Shown here: positions 6,761-13,851 of the stretch, one piece after another
Layout: every line of letters starts with the position of its first letter
Position numbering within the stretch: the first letter of the stretch is position 1
Assembly (NCBI GenBank): GCA_964453665.1
Contig: CAYVQT010000069.1
Coordinates: 1-15,638, forward strand
From: DAOUTY01 sp964453665
GTDB lineage: Bacteria; Chloroflexota; Dehalococcoidia; SZUA-161
Length of the DNA stretch: 15,638 nucleotides
Direction: 5' to 3'
The notes under the pieces: generated by a model
The model's database searches: none
Told to the model about the DNA's origin: nothing
The model's input: only the letters and a program-made list of their open reading frames with translations
Position numbers and translations under genes: made by a program

Positions 6761-8611
6761 TTATCGCCTAAACCTGGTAATATCCTCCTCCATTTCTTCA
6801 AGCCCCAGCCTGACCAGCGTTTCCCCGGTAGGAATGCCGTTACGGTCCCATCCCCTGGCGTCATAGTATTCGTCGATTATGGCGTCCGGCTTTCGTATAA
6901 CCTCACCGTCGCGTACCCCTCCTCGCAGCGGCTCGGTGAACATTCTCTTTGGAAGCGTGTCGTCTTTCCTGGCAAAGCCCTCACGGACATTAAAGCATCG
7001 CTCCACATTGTATACTTTCTCTCCAATGTGCATCAGATAATCTTCGCTTCCCAGCTCGGACGCACCGAGCGCTGCTGCCAGCATCTTCCCCATTAGCTCC
7101 AAACCGTAGAACTGTAAATGGTGGCTGGGAAATATGCATGCGATACCAAGTTCGAGAGCAGCTGTGGAATCGTGGTTGTATTTGATTACGTCGCCCTGAC
7201 CTTCATCGGCGGCAGGGTCCAGAAGTCGAGGCTTGGGGTCCCCGATCTCCTGTTGAGGCCAGCCGTAGTTATGGTTCGCCCCCATGTTACTCAGGGCCCA
7301 GTTCATTCCCATAGCTTTTCGGGCGCGCGGGTCATAACCGGGCATCTCCAGTCCCTTTACATGCATGGCATACTGCTCGGCTCCCTTGCCGATGTGACTG
7401 GCTGCTCTCTTCACTCCCTCAGCGAGTACGTCACCTATCCCTTCACGGCGGGCGGTCTTTTCCACGAGCTTGAGCATGGGCTCGGGGTCTCCGTACTTGA
7501 GCACCAGGCCATCGGTGTCTTTGGTGGTCAGAATGCCCTTCTCGAACAGCTCATAAGCGAAGCCGATGCTATTGCCCGTGCTTATTACATCAAGGCCAAG
7601 CTCACAGCAGAGGTGGTTGCCAATCAGTGTCGCGTCAATGTCGGTGCATCCGGTAGGGCCACTGAAGACCCAGGCGGCCTCAAACTGCGGGCCCTCAGTG
7701 GTGGTCCCTGCGTATGGGCCGCTGGATATCTTTCTGACCTTTCCGCATTTGAGTGCGCAGCCGTAGCAACCGACGTGCTTCTCGGTTATCTGGGAATACG
7801 GCCACATGCCTATCTTCTCAGGCCAGCCTTCGAGCTCAGCGAAGCGGTAGTTCTTCATTGGAATGGAACCGAAAACCGGATAGAAATAGTCCAGGCCCTG
7901 CACGGTCCCGTAATCCTTGAATACACCATAGCCCAGGCCCGCTTTCATGGCCTTCACCTGCTGTCGAACCAGACTGGCAAACTCGGCAGAGTTCACCAAC
8001 TCTTCCTTTCGGTCAGACTCCACAACAATAGCCTTCAGGTTCTTGGAGGCCATCACAGTTCCCATGCCTCCCCTGCCGGCGGCGCGACGACCGCTTATGA
8101 TTGGAGTAAAGCGAACCAGATTCTCCGCTGCGGGCCCGATGCAAACCATACGGGCCTTTGGCCCATGCTCCTTCTTCAGAAGTCGCTGGGTCTCGCTGGT
8201 GGTCTTCCCCCAGATGGCGGCCGCGTTGTGTATTCCGTACCTGCCGTCAGTGACATAGACGTAGACAGGTTGTGCTGCTCTGCCCTCAATGACTAATAAC
8301 TCAAAGCCTGCCCACTTCAGCCAGGCCCCGAAGTCCCCTCCGCCGCTGCTGCGACTGAAGGTATCGGTAAGCGGGCTCTTGGCAGCAGCGATCCATTTGG
8401 AAAACGCCTGCGCGCTCGTCCCGGACAGTGGCCCGGTTGCAAATAACAGCCTGTTTTCCGGGCTCAGAGGATCGATGCCCAGTCGAACCTCATCATACAG
8501 GTATTTAGCGCAGAAACCGCGTCCTCCCACGTAGGCATCAGACACTTTTTGAGGTATGTCCTCTTCGTTTATTATGCCGCTGGAAAGATTGACCCGTAAA
8601 AGCCTGCGCAT
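6761..8611 (-). CDS. aor: Aldehyde:ferredoxin oxidoreductase (tungsten/molybdopterin)
   Basis: Oxidises aldehydes to carboxylic acids with ferredoxin as acceptor, or the reverse, in anaerobes. It carries a tungsten bis-pterin and a [4Fe-4S] cluster. 616 residues from the chosen ATG, normal for the family. The N-terminal domain begins 'RLLRVNLSSG' and continues 'YVGGRGFCAKYLYDE'. Pterin-binding elements include 'GRRAAGRGGMGTVMASKNLKAI' at about 174-195, split here by no gap. Cluster ligands are C282, C285, C289 and C492, nearly the numbering of the Pyrococcus enzyme. The frame extends 18 codons further upstream, but AAAGGAGG precedes the internal ATG at 8611 and the family N-terminus begins there. 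It is divergent from tsaE. Cytoplasmic; no signal peptide. Subfamily substrate range cannot be assigned. Confidence 0.94.
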   Translation of the reverse strand: MRRLLRVNLSSGIINEEDIPQKVSDAYVGGRGFCAKYLYDEVRLGIDPLSPENRLLFATGPLSGTSAQAFSKWIAAAKSPLTDTFSRSSGGGDFGAWLKWAGFELLVIEGRAAQPVYVYVTDGRYGIHNAAAIWGKTTSETQRLLKKEHGPKARMVCIGPAAENLVRFTPIISGRRAAGRGGMGTVMASKNLKAIVVESDRKEELVNSAEFASLVRQQVKAMKAGLGYGVFKDYGTVQGLDYFYPVFGSIPMKNYRFAELEGWPEKIGMWPYSQITEKHVGCYGCALKCGKVRKISSGPYAGTTTEGPQFEAAWVFSGPTGCTDIDATLIGNHLCCELGLDVISTGNSIGFAYELFEKGILTTKDTDGLVLKYGDPEPMLKLVEKTARREGIGDVLAEGVKRAASHIGKGAEQYAMHVKGLEMPGYDPRARKAMGMNWALSNMGANHNYGWPQQEIGDPKPRLLDPAADEGQGDVIKYNHDSTAALELGIACIFPSHHLQFYGLELMGKMLAAALGASELGSEDYLMHIGEKVYNVERCFNVREGFARKDDTLPKRMFTEPLRGGVRDGEVIRKPDAIIDEYYDARGWDRNGIPTGETLVRLGLEEMEEDITRFRR

Positions 8612-8881
8612 TCCCCCTCCTTTTATGGCTACGCGCTTAAGCGAGACTTTGTTCCTCTGTCGCATTGCTCAGAGGTTATCGGCACGTTTTAATATTGTAT
8701 GAGGAAGTTAAAAATACTGGGGTCGTGGGAACAAGCTTAATGCGAGAATTATGGCTCATTCCCAGCACTCCGTCAATGTCGCTCTGTTATCCAGTAGTAT
8801 AAAGTCCGGTGTTTCAGCCTGTGAATCTTTGTGGGCATCTGGTAAAATCTTTAGGTATGCCTGGTTGAGGTGCTTCTAGTT

Positions 8882-9364
8882 GTGGCCTCTCTGGAGATAA
8901 TCAGTAACAGCGCGAAACAAACTCATAGGGTTGGGGTGGAACTTGCATGGCTGGCGCGGGCAGGCGATGTCATCCTTTTAGAGGGTGAGTTGGGCGTGGG
9001 GAAAACATGCCTCGCCCAGGGCATCGCCCGCGGGCTGGACATAGGTGACTATGTCATAAGCCCCAGCTTTGTGCTGCTCAGGGAGTATCAGGGTAGACTC
9101 CCTTTATACCATGTCGACTTCTATCGTCTCGATAGGATCGAAGAGGTAGAAGATCTCGGGCTCGATGATTATCTCTACGGTGGCGGTGTGTGTGTAGTAG
9201 AGTGGGCGGAGAAGGGGCTGGGAATGCTTCCTGGCGAGCACCTGCTTGTTGAAATGCAATATCTGGCCTCAATAAAGCGCAAGCTGACTTTTTCCCCCAA
9301 GGGAACGAGATACGAGGAAATGCTGTCGCAGTTTAAGCATGCCCGTGGTGTTGCAGGGAGATAA
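8882..9364 (+). CDS. tsaE: tRNA t6A biosynthesis ATPase TsaE
   Basis: The ATPase partner of TsaB-TsaD in making N6-threonylcarbamoyladenosine at A37 of ANN-decoding tRNAs. 160 residues from GTG 8882. The P-loop is GELGVGKT (35-42), followed by 'AQGIARGL', 'ISPSFVLLREY' and the conserved 'LYHVDFYRLD' (75-84), then 'VVEWAEKG' (105-112). GTG at 8882 is chosen because GAGGTG (8867-8872) lies 9 nt upstream. A GTG at 8870 in the same frame is the alternative but lacks a ribosome site. TAAAAT at 8843-8848 may be a -10 box, without a good -35. The stop is 3 nt from tsaB, so the two are certainly one transcript. It starts divergently from AOR, with about 270 bp between that show no other gene. Confidence 0.92.
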   Translation: MASLEIISNSAKQTHRVGVELAWLARAGDVILLEGELGVGKTCLAQGIARGLDIGDYVISPSFVLLREYQGRLPLYHVDFYRLDRIEEVEDLGLDDYLYGGGVCVVEWAEKGLGMLPGEHLLVEMQYLASIKRKLTFSPKGTRYEEMLSQFKHARGVAGR

Positions 9365-9367
9365 CGT

Positions 9368-10075
9368 ATGGAACTTGCCATTGATACGTCAACGGATACC
9401 GCGAGCATTGCCATTTCGTCTGCAGGGGTGGTCACTGCTGAGTTGAACTGGCGTGCGGGGCAGAACCACACCGTAGAGCTAATGCCTAACCTGATCCATC
9501 TTCTCAAGCAAGCGAGGTTGAGTATAAAAGATATGGATGGCCTTATAGTGGCTAAAGGGCCCGGCAGCTTTAACGGACTGCGAGTAGGAATGAGTGTGGC
9601 CAAAGGGCTTGCCTTAGCTTTGAGTGTACCATTGGTGGGTATAAGTACCCTGGAAGCGGAAGCCTATCCCCATGCGGGAACCGCATTGCCTGTATGCCCG
9701 GTACAGAATGCCGGACGCGATGAGATCGCCACTGCTCTTTTCCAGGTCAAGAGGGAGGGATGGTGCCGTCTGATTGAGGAGCATATAACAACCGTGGATG
9801 GCCTGCTTACTGAGGTTGAAGGCAGGACAATCTTCTGCGGTAAAATCCCCGATGAAGTAATGCTGCTGCTGCGCGAAAGACTTGGTAGAAAGGCTTTGAT
9901 ATTCGGAGGCGGGGGTGAGATGCGGCGTGCGGGATATCTTGCAGAGCTTGGCTGGAAAAGGCTTGGAGCGGGTGACTTCGACCACTCCCCTACCCTGCAG
10001 CCACTCTATCTGAGAAGGCCGGCGATTACAATCAGCAGTAAAGTGCGATTGGGAAAGGGGATTTCACAGCTATAA
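9368..10075 (+). CDS. tsaB: tRNA t6A biosynthesis scaffold TsaB
   Basis: ASKHA-fold non-catalytic partner that binds TsaD and TsaE in threonylcarbamoyl transfer to tRNA. 235 residues, full length. Family motifs: 'LAIDTSTDTASIA' (3-15), 'NHTVELMP' (33-40) and 'KGPGSFNGLRVGMSVAKGLA' (63-82, usually GPGSFTGLR). The C-terminal half is degenerate relative to TsaD, as expected. GGGAG inside the tsaE 3' end serves as ribosome site. Many bacteria continue with rimI and tsaD; here neither follows and an unrelated NTPase gene comes about 100 bp later, so tsaD must be elsewhere. Confidence 0.93.
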   Translation: MELAIDTSTDTASIAISSAGVVTAELNWRAGQNHTVELMPNLIHLLKQARLSIKDMDGLIVAKGPGSFNGLRVGMSVAKGLALALSVPLVGISTLEAEAYPHAGTALPVCPVQNAGRDEIATALFQVKREGWCRLIEEHITTVDGLLTEVEGRTIFCGKIPDEVMLLLRERLGRKALIFGGGGEMRRAGYLAELGWKRLGAGDFDHSPTLQPLYLRRPAITISSKVRLGKGISQL

Positions 10076-10173
10076 TTGCGGCTTCAGTTAGACACATATA
10101 CGGTTTATTTGTGAACCCGGAGTGACCATTGCATATTGGCATAAACTTATGTAGTTATGTTAAGTTGGTAGTG

Positions 10174-10689
10174 ATGAAAAGGGCTTATCTTTTAAGCGGA
10201 GAACCCGGCAGCGGTAAGACTACCATAATAAAGGAAGTGCTGGATAAGGTTGGTATGAGCGCTGGAGGCTTTTACACCGAGGAGATCCGCAGCCGTGGGA
10301 CTAGACAGGGCTTCCAGATTGTAACACTCGATGGACGGAATGCTGTCCTGGCGCATAGCGGTATGAGCGGCCCTTATCGCGTGAGTAAGTATGGTGTCGA
10401 TATAAGGGGCATGGATGAGGTGGCGGTTCCGGCCATCAGGGAGGCGATACGCATCTGTGATATCGTGGTTATCGACGAGATCGGGAAGATGGAGTTGTTT
10501 TCTCCTGCGTTCAGGGATGCGGTGACCGAGGCACTAGAGAGCGAGAAAAAGGTACTCGGCACGATTATGCTGGCCGCTAACCCCTGGGCTGATGGGATAA
10601 AGCGACGGGCAGAAGTGGAGATAATCAGGGTTACGAGAGCTAACCGGAGTGATGTCATCGATCAGGTCCTGATGTGGCTGAAGTCTTGA
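10174..10689 (+). CDS. THEP1-type nucleoside-triphosphatase
   Basis: A 171-residue P-loop NTPase of the THEP1 family (COG1618 type), which hydrolyses nucleoside triphosphates to diphosphates and is related to small nucleotide-kinase folds. Biological role unresolved. Walker A is GEPGSGKT (9-16); 'GGFYTEEIR' (31-39) is a family hallmark; Walker B is 'IVVIDEIGKMELFS' (97-110); 'ANRSDVIDQVL' closes the protein. The frame is open from TTG 10129, but ATG 10174 is directly followed by the conserved first strand. The ribosome site before it is poor, and GTG at 10171 is adjacent. The family is best known in archaea and thermophilic bacteria. It stands between tsaB and ndk on the same strand, and repeat B follows its stop. 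Confidence 0.85.
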   Translation: MKRAYLLSGEPGSGKTTIIKEVLDKVGMSAGGFYTEEIRSRGTRQGFQIVTLDGRNAVLAHSGMSGPYRVSKYGVDIRGMDEVAVPAIREAIRICDIVVIDEIGKMELFSPAFRDAVTEALESEKKVLGTIMLAANPWADGIKRRAEVEIIRVTRANRSDVIDQVLMWLKS

Positions 10690-10710
10690 GGCACTTATAT
10701 ATTATACCGG

Positions 10711-10758
10711 GTAGCCTTGAGCGTCTGCTCGAGGTGCGGTTGGAGCATATGCTCCAAC
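10711..10758. repeat. Intergenic palindromic repeat, copy B (double hairpin)
   Basis: The first stem is CCTTGAGC (10715-10722), loop GTCT, GCTCGAGG (10727-10734), with one T-G pair. The second is a perfect 20-nt palindrome at 10739-10758, GTTGGAGC-ATAT-GCTCCAAC. It begins GGGTAGCCTTGAGC like copy A. TTGGAG at 10740-10745 followed 18 bp later by CATAAT (10764-10769) could double as an ndk promoter; this is speculative. Confidence 0.7.
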
Positions 10759-10831
10759 ATGCTCATAATTATAGAGCAGGCCGCTGGAATCCGAGTAATT
10801 TCTCCTAATTCCGGGCTGGGAAGGTGAAAAA

Positions 10832-11284
10832 ATGGAAAGAACGCTGGTATTGGTAAAACCTGATGCGGTTCAACGTGGGCTGGTAGGTAATATTATCTCT
10901 CGCCTGGAGGGGGCCGGGCTCAAGCTTGTTGCCCTGAGGATGCTGCAGATGGACAGAGAGATGGCGGAGCGGCACTATAGTGTCCATCAGGGCAAGCCTT
11001 TCTTTGAGAGGCTGGTGAGATTCATAACCTCCGGCCCGCTGGTTGCTGCTGTTTTTGAGGGCCCTCAGGCTGTAGGGGTTGTACGCAAGCTAATGGGAGA
11101 AACTGACCCTTCCCGGGCAGCCCCGGGTACGATAAGAGGTGACCTGGCCCTTAAGAGCGAACGTAATGTGGTACACGGGTCGGACTCGGTGGAGAACGCT
11201 GGACAGGAGATCAGCCTCTTTTTCTTGCCTGAGGAGGTGCTGAGCTACGAGCGTCATGGTGAGCGGTGGATTACAGAATCCTGA
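10832..11284 (+). CDS. ndk: Nucleoside diphosphate kinase
   Basis: Transfers the gamma-phosphate between nucleoside tri- and diphosphates through a phosphohistidine, balancing NTP and dNTP pools. 150 residues, normal length. The N-terminus 'ERTLVLVKPDAVQRGLVG' is canonical. The active-site signature is NVVHGSDS with phospho-acceptor H115. K9, R85, R102 and N112 occupy the expected nucleotide-binding stretches ('PSRAAPGTIRGD', 93-104). GGAAGGTG precedes the ATG. The TGA lies inside the 3' end of rsfS on the opposite strand (14-bp overlap), so the two transcripts converge without room for separate terminators. Confidence 0.98.
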   Translation: MERTLVLVKPDAVQRGLVGNIISRLEGAGLKLVALRMLQMDREMAERHYSVHQGKPFFERLVRFITSGPLVAAVFEGPQAVGVVRKLMGETDPSRAAPGTIRGDLALKSERNVVHGSDSVENAGQEISLFFLPEEVLSYERHGERWITES

Positions 11285-11621
11285 CCACGGGGGTTGCTTC
11301 GCCCCACAGGTCTTCGATGCTGTAGTACTCTCGTTGGGGTGTGGAGAAGACATGCACTATGACCTGGCCGAAATCGAGGAGCACCCATCCTGAGTCTTCC
11401 TTGCCTTCCCGGCGATAGAGCTTACTGCCTTCCCTGCTCAGCGCGTCGTCGATCGCGTCGCAGATAGCGTGTATCTGGCGCTCGCTGTCGGCAGTGCAGA
11501 TGACAAAGTAGTCGGAGAAATGGGATATCTGACTGATGTCCAGCATAAGGATATCAGCAGCCTGCTTATCGAGTGCAGCCTCCACTGCCTTTTTAGCTAT
11601 ATCGACGGATTCCAGAACCAA
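11271..11621 (-). CDS. rsfS: Ribosomal silencing factor RsfS (Iojap/DUF143)
   Basis: Binds ribosomal protein uL14 on the 50S subunit and blocks subunit joining when nutrients are low. From TTG 11621 it is 116 residues, the usual size. It includes 'AKKAVEAALDKQAADILMLD', 'SHFSDYFVICTADSERQIHAI', and the C-terminal 'DSGWVLLDFGQVIVHVFSTPQREYYSIEDLWGEA' region (split for reading at FG/QV). The frame runs open to an ATG at 11687, but a TTGAAC-16-TATAAT promoter lies between that ATG and the TTG, and AGAGG lies 6 nt before the TTG, so the short form is preferred. 'REYYSIEDLWGEA' is the family end. It is convergent with ndk and divergent from the lamin-tail gene. A nadD neighbour, frequent elsewhere, is absent. 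Confidence 0.92.
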   Translation of the reverse strand: MVLESVDIAKKAVEAALDKQAADILMLDISQISHFSDYFVICTADSERQIHAICDAIDDALSREGSKLYRREGKEDSGWVLLDFGQVIVHVFSTPQREYYSIEDLWGEATPVVRIL

Positions 11622-11643
11622 CCCTATCCTCTTTAGTAGACCT

Positions 11644-11671
11644 ATTATAGCACGCCTGCCATTATGTTCAA
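11644..11671 (-). promoter_or_regulatory. rsfS promoter
   Basis: On the minus strand, TTGAAC (11671-11666), a 16-bp spacer and a perfect TATAAT (11649-11644). Transcription would start near 11637, upstream of the AGAGG ribosome site and the TTG start at 11621. It excludes the in-frame ATG at 11687 as the start for this transcript. Confidence 0.6.
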
Positions 11672-11709
11672 CAAAGTTATACCCCATAGTTCACTGTTTC
11701 CCGGAGCGC

Positions 11710-11737
11710 TTGACTAATCTTCACGCGCCGCTAATAT
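11710..11737 (+). promoter_or_regulatory. Candidate promoter for the lamin-tail protein gene
   Basis: TTGACT (11710-11715; five of six consensus), a 16-bp spacer and TAATAT (11732-11737; four of six). It would give a leader of about 27 nt before the ATG at 11771. It is divergent from the rsfS promoter about 40 bp away. Confidence 0.4.
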
Positions 11738-11770
11738 TAATAGACATCTTTTTAGCTGTGTTCCTTTTCT

Positions 11771-13633
11771 ATGTGGAAGTTTATCCGAAGAGCGAGCCTC
11801 TCTGTCATTATAGTTGTCTTTATTGCTCTGACGAGCATCTTTTATGCTGGCGCCTGGAGTAATCTCCTGCAGAATCCGGGCTTCGAAGCTGGTATCGGTG
11901 GCTGGATCGAGTATCCCTATGGCTGCTATTCTCAGGTCAGTTCACCGGTTCATGAGGGGAGCTATGCTGCATGCTTATCGACCACTTCTACGATTGCGGT
12001 TAATGTTTCTCAAGTGATCAAGGTAGTGCCAGGTTCAGCCTATACACTCAGTGGCTGGGCGCTAAAAGACCCTGGTGACATTCACGCTCTGGTTTGTTTG
12101 AGAATTTCATGGTACGAGAGCGAGGATGGCTTCGGAACGGAAATTAGCAATGCCTTTACTTGTCTGGGCTATGAATCTAGTTACTGCTTCTTAAATACTG
12201 GGGAGGTAGTTGCGCCTCCAAATGCTCATTCGGCGAGAGTTAAAGCTGTCTTGCAGCCCTACTCCGGAATACCTGTCACTGCCTACTTTGACGATCTCAG
12301 TTTTGTGGGGCCGGCTCCTGCGCCTACTGCTACATCCATGCCAACCCCCACACCTACCTTAACACCTACGCCTACTCCAACACCAACACCCACGCCGACT
12401 CTGACACCGACGCCCGGGCCAACTCCCCCACCGACGCCCGGGCCAACTCCCCCACCGACGCCCGGGCTAACTCCCCCACCGACTACTACTCCCCTGCCAA
12501 CAGCGACTTCTACCCCTGCACCAACTCCTGCGCTAACACCTACATTAACACCTGTGCTGACACAGACGCCCATATCTACGCCTACGCCAACACCATTGCC
12601 GCCCCCCACGCCAACGCCCACGCCAACGCCCACGTCAACACCTGCGTCCACACCGACTCCAACGCCGCCCCCCACGTCTACACCGACACCTACGTTTACG
12701 CCATATCCATCGCCCACAATTACACCGACGCCGTCACCGACACCAACCGCTACTCCAATACTGGTAAATGAAGGTGATGTCGTGATAAACGAAGTTCAAT
12801 ATGATCCCGTGCAGGGAGGCACGGATGTCGCCTTTGAGTGGCTGGAGCTGCTGAATCGAACTGGAGGGACGGTTGATTTAACCGGGTGGGGAATCGCTGA
12901 CAATAACTCCATTGATTACCTCCCAAGCCTGTTGCTCGCACCTGGCGACTTCGCTGTTATCGCGGCCGGGTCCGGTTTTTACGATAATTTCACTGACTTC
13001 ACCGGCGACATTGTGTTCGTAGCTGATGGCAGTATCGGCAATGGATTAAACAACGGTGGGGATCGACTCATCCTTACGGACTTCACGGACAGGGTTATTG
13101 ATGCGCTGTCCTATGGTGACGATACGTCTGTGATGCTGCCTTCTTGTCTGGATGTATCCGGGGGCCATTCCCTGGAGCGACAGCCTGCTGGTCTGGATAC
13201 CGATCACGCCAGTGACTTTGTAGACAATGGGTCGCCTTCTCCCGGCGACGGCCTGGAGTTTGCCACGCCAGCGTATACCCCTGTGACCACGATGATACCT
13301 CCACCTACATCTACTCCAATACCCTCAACAGCATCAACGCCTACACCAAAATGTACGGCTGCCGGTGATGGGGACAATACGCCTACTGCCTCTGCAAGCC
13401 CACCGCCGGTATCTACTTGTAGCCCGATACTATCTGCAATAATTGGACCGAGTTCCACGAATAGTCCTGACATTTCCCCTTCCCCGGGGCCGTCTTCCGC
13501 GTTTGGGCCAACTCAAACACCGGCTCCTGATGCTGGCGCGAGTATCACCGGAATCTACCTGGCTGCGGCTGCTTGTGTTGTGTTTGCGGGAATAACTTCT
13601 ATTGTCGTTGTTTTACTAAGAAGACGGGGTTGA
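11771..13633 (+). CDS. Secreted, membrane-anchored lamin-tail-domain protein with Thr/Pro linkers
   Basis: 620 residues, modular, probably cell-surface; no enzymatic role is evident. Residues 1-28 form a signal peptide (RR then a hydrophobic run). Residues 29-180 look like a CenC-type carbohydrate-binding beta-sandwich, opening 'NLLQNPGFEAGIGGW' and closing 'AYFDDLSF'. Residues 181-330 are a Thr/Pro linker (PT repeats). Residues 333-491 form a lamin-tail domain: 'VVINEVQYDP', 'EWLELLNRTGGTVDLTGW', 'LLLAPGDFAVI', 'NNGGDRLILTD'. A second Ser/Thr/Pro linker spans about 497-588, then a membrane helix (593-616) and the tail RRRG. This TM-plus-Arg end resembles sorting signals, though no known motif (LPxTG, PEP) precedes it. 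The ribosome site is poor. It sits between rsfS and a cmk remnant, which suggests an insertion into an older gene order. Confidence 0.85.
   Translation: MWKFIRRASLSVIIVVFIALTSIFYAGAWSNLLQNPGFEAGIGGWIEYPYGCYSQVSSPVHEGSYAACLSTTSTIAVNVSQVIKVVPGSAYTLSGWALKDPGDIHALVCLRISWYESEDGFGTEISNAFTCLGYESSYCFLNTGEVVAPPNAHSARVKAVLQPYSGIPVTAYFDDLSFVGPAPAPTATSMPTPTPTLTPTPTPTPTPTPTLTPTPGPTPPPTPGPTPPPTPGLTPPPTTTPLPTATSTPAPTPALTPTLTPVLTQTPISTPTPTPLPPPTPTPTPTPTSTPASTPTPTPPPTSTPTPTFTPYPSPTITPTPSPTPTATPILVNEGDVVINEVQYDPVQGGTDVAFEWLELLNRTGGTVDLTGWGIADNNSIDYLPSLLLAPGDFAVIAAGSGFYDNFTDFTGDIVFVADGSIGNGLNNGGDRLILTDFTDRVIDALSYGDDTSVMLPSCLDVSGGHSLERQPAGLDTDHASDFVDNGSPSPGDGLEFATPAYTPVTTMIPPPTSTPIPSTASTPTPKCTAAGDGDNTPTASASPPPVSTCSPILSAIIGPSSTNSPDISPSPGPSSAFGPTQTPAPDAGASITGIYLAAAACVVFAGITSIVVVLLRRRG
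12407..12478 (+). repeat. 24-bp tandem repeat, three copies, in the Thr/Pro linker
   Basis: Copies at 12407-12430, 12431-12454 and 12455-12478, each beginning CCGACGCCCGGG. The third differs by one base (C to T). Each encodes an eight-residue PTPGPTPP-type unit. Near-identity at DNA level indicates recent slippage or duplication, so linker length may vary between strains. Confidence 0.85.
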
Positions 13634-13636
13634 GGT

Positions 13637-13665
13637 TTGCGCTGCTACCATGGGTAGGATATAAT
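13637..13665 (+). promoter_or_regulatory. Candidate promoter for the plsC-ispH operon
   Basis: TTGCGC (13637-13642), a 17-bp spacer and a perfect TATAAT (13660-13665), starting just after the lamin-tail stop. The transcript would have a leader of about 180 nt crossing the cmk remnant. The -35 is weak (three of six). Confidence 0.4.
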
Positions 13666-13724
13666 TAGGCAACTGAATTTTATCTACGGAAGGGTATATT
13701 CAAAGCAAGTGCAGTCACTGTTGA

Positions 13725-13850
13725 TTTGACGAGCACAGATTTGAATATATACTTACTGTATCTACCGCCGATGCTGAGATCGACGACAACGATAGCCTCG
13801 ATGTGGACAGGGTGCTGGTTCATATAGTAGCCGGTATTATCGAAGCAGAA
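13725..13850 (+). pseudogene. 3' remnant of cytidylate kinase (cmk) upstream of plsC
   Basis: The frame from 13725 (after a TGA at 13722) to plsC reads, from 13767, 'ADAEIDDNDSLDVDRV' then 'LVHIVAGIIEAEDE'. Cytidylate kinases typically end like 'ADAIVIDTDSLSVEEVV..I..L', and by eye nine of sixteen positions agree without gaps. The cmk-plsC-ispH order is common in Firmicutes and Chloroflexota, which supports this. The nucleotide-binding N-terminus and core are missing; upstream bases (13634-13724) show no cmk sequence and no start codon with a ribosome site. The frame runs on past the plsC start to 13985, so the original stop has probably shifted. Alternatively it is a chance open stretch. Confidence 0.5.
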
Positions 13851-13851
13851 G

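Noticed and set aside
7118..8296. 392-codon open frame on the plus strand
   Set aside because: It is entirely antisense to the well-supported AOR gene, shows no recognisable motif, and reflects codon bias of the real gene.
8612..8881. tRNA or small RNA in the AOR-tsaE gap
   Set aside because: No TPsiC-like GTTCRA-containing arm or cloverleaf could be found; only a possible TAAAAT -10 box was seen.
12283..12717. 144-codon minus-strand frame of Gly/Val repeats
   Set aside because: It is the reverse complement of the Thr/Pro linker (ACN CCN codons read as GGN GTN); a composition artefact.
12340..12760. Possible CRISPR-like array
   Set aside because: The repeats are contiguous coding PT units without spacers.
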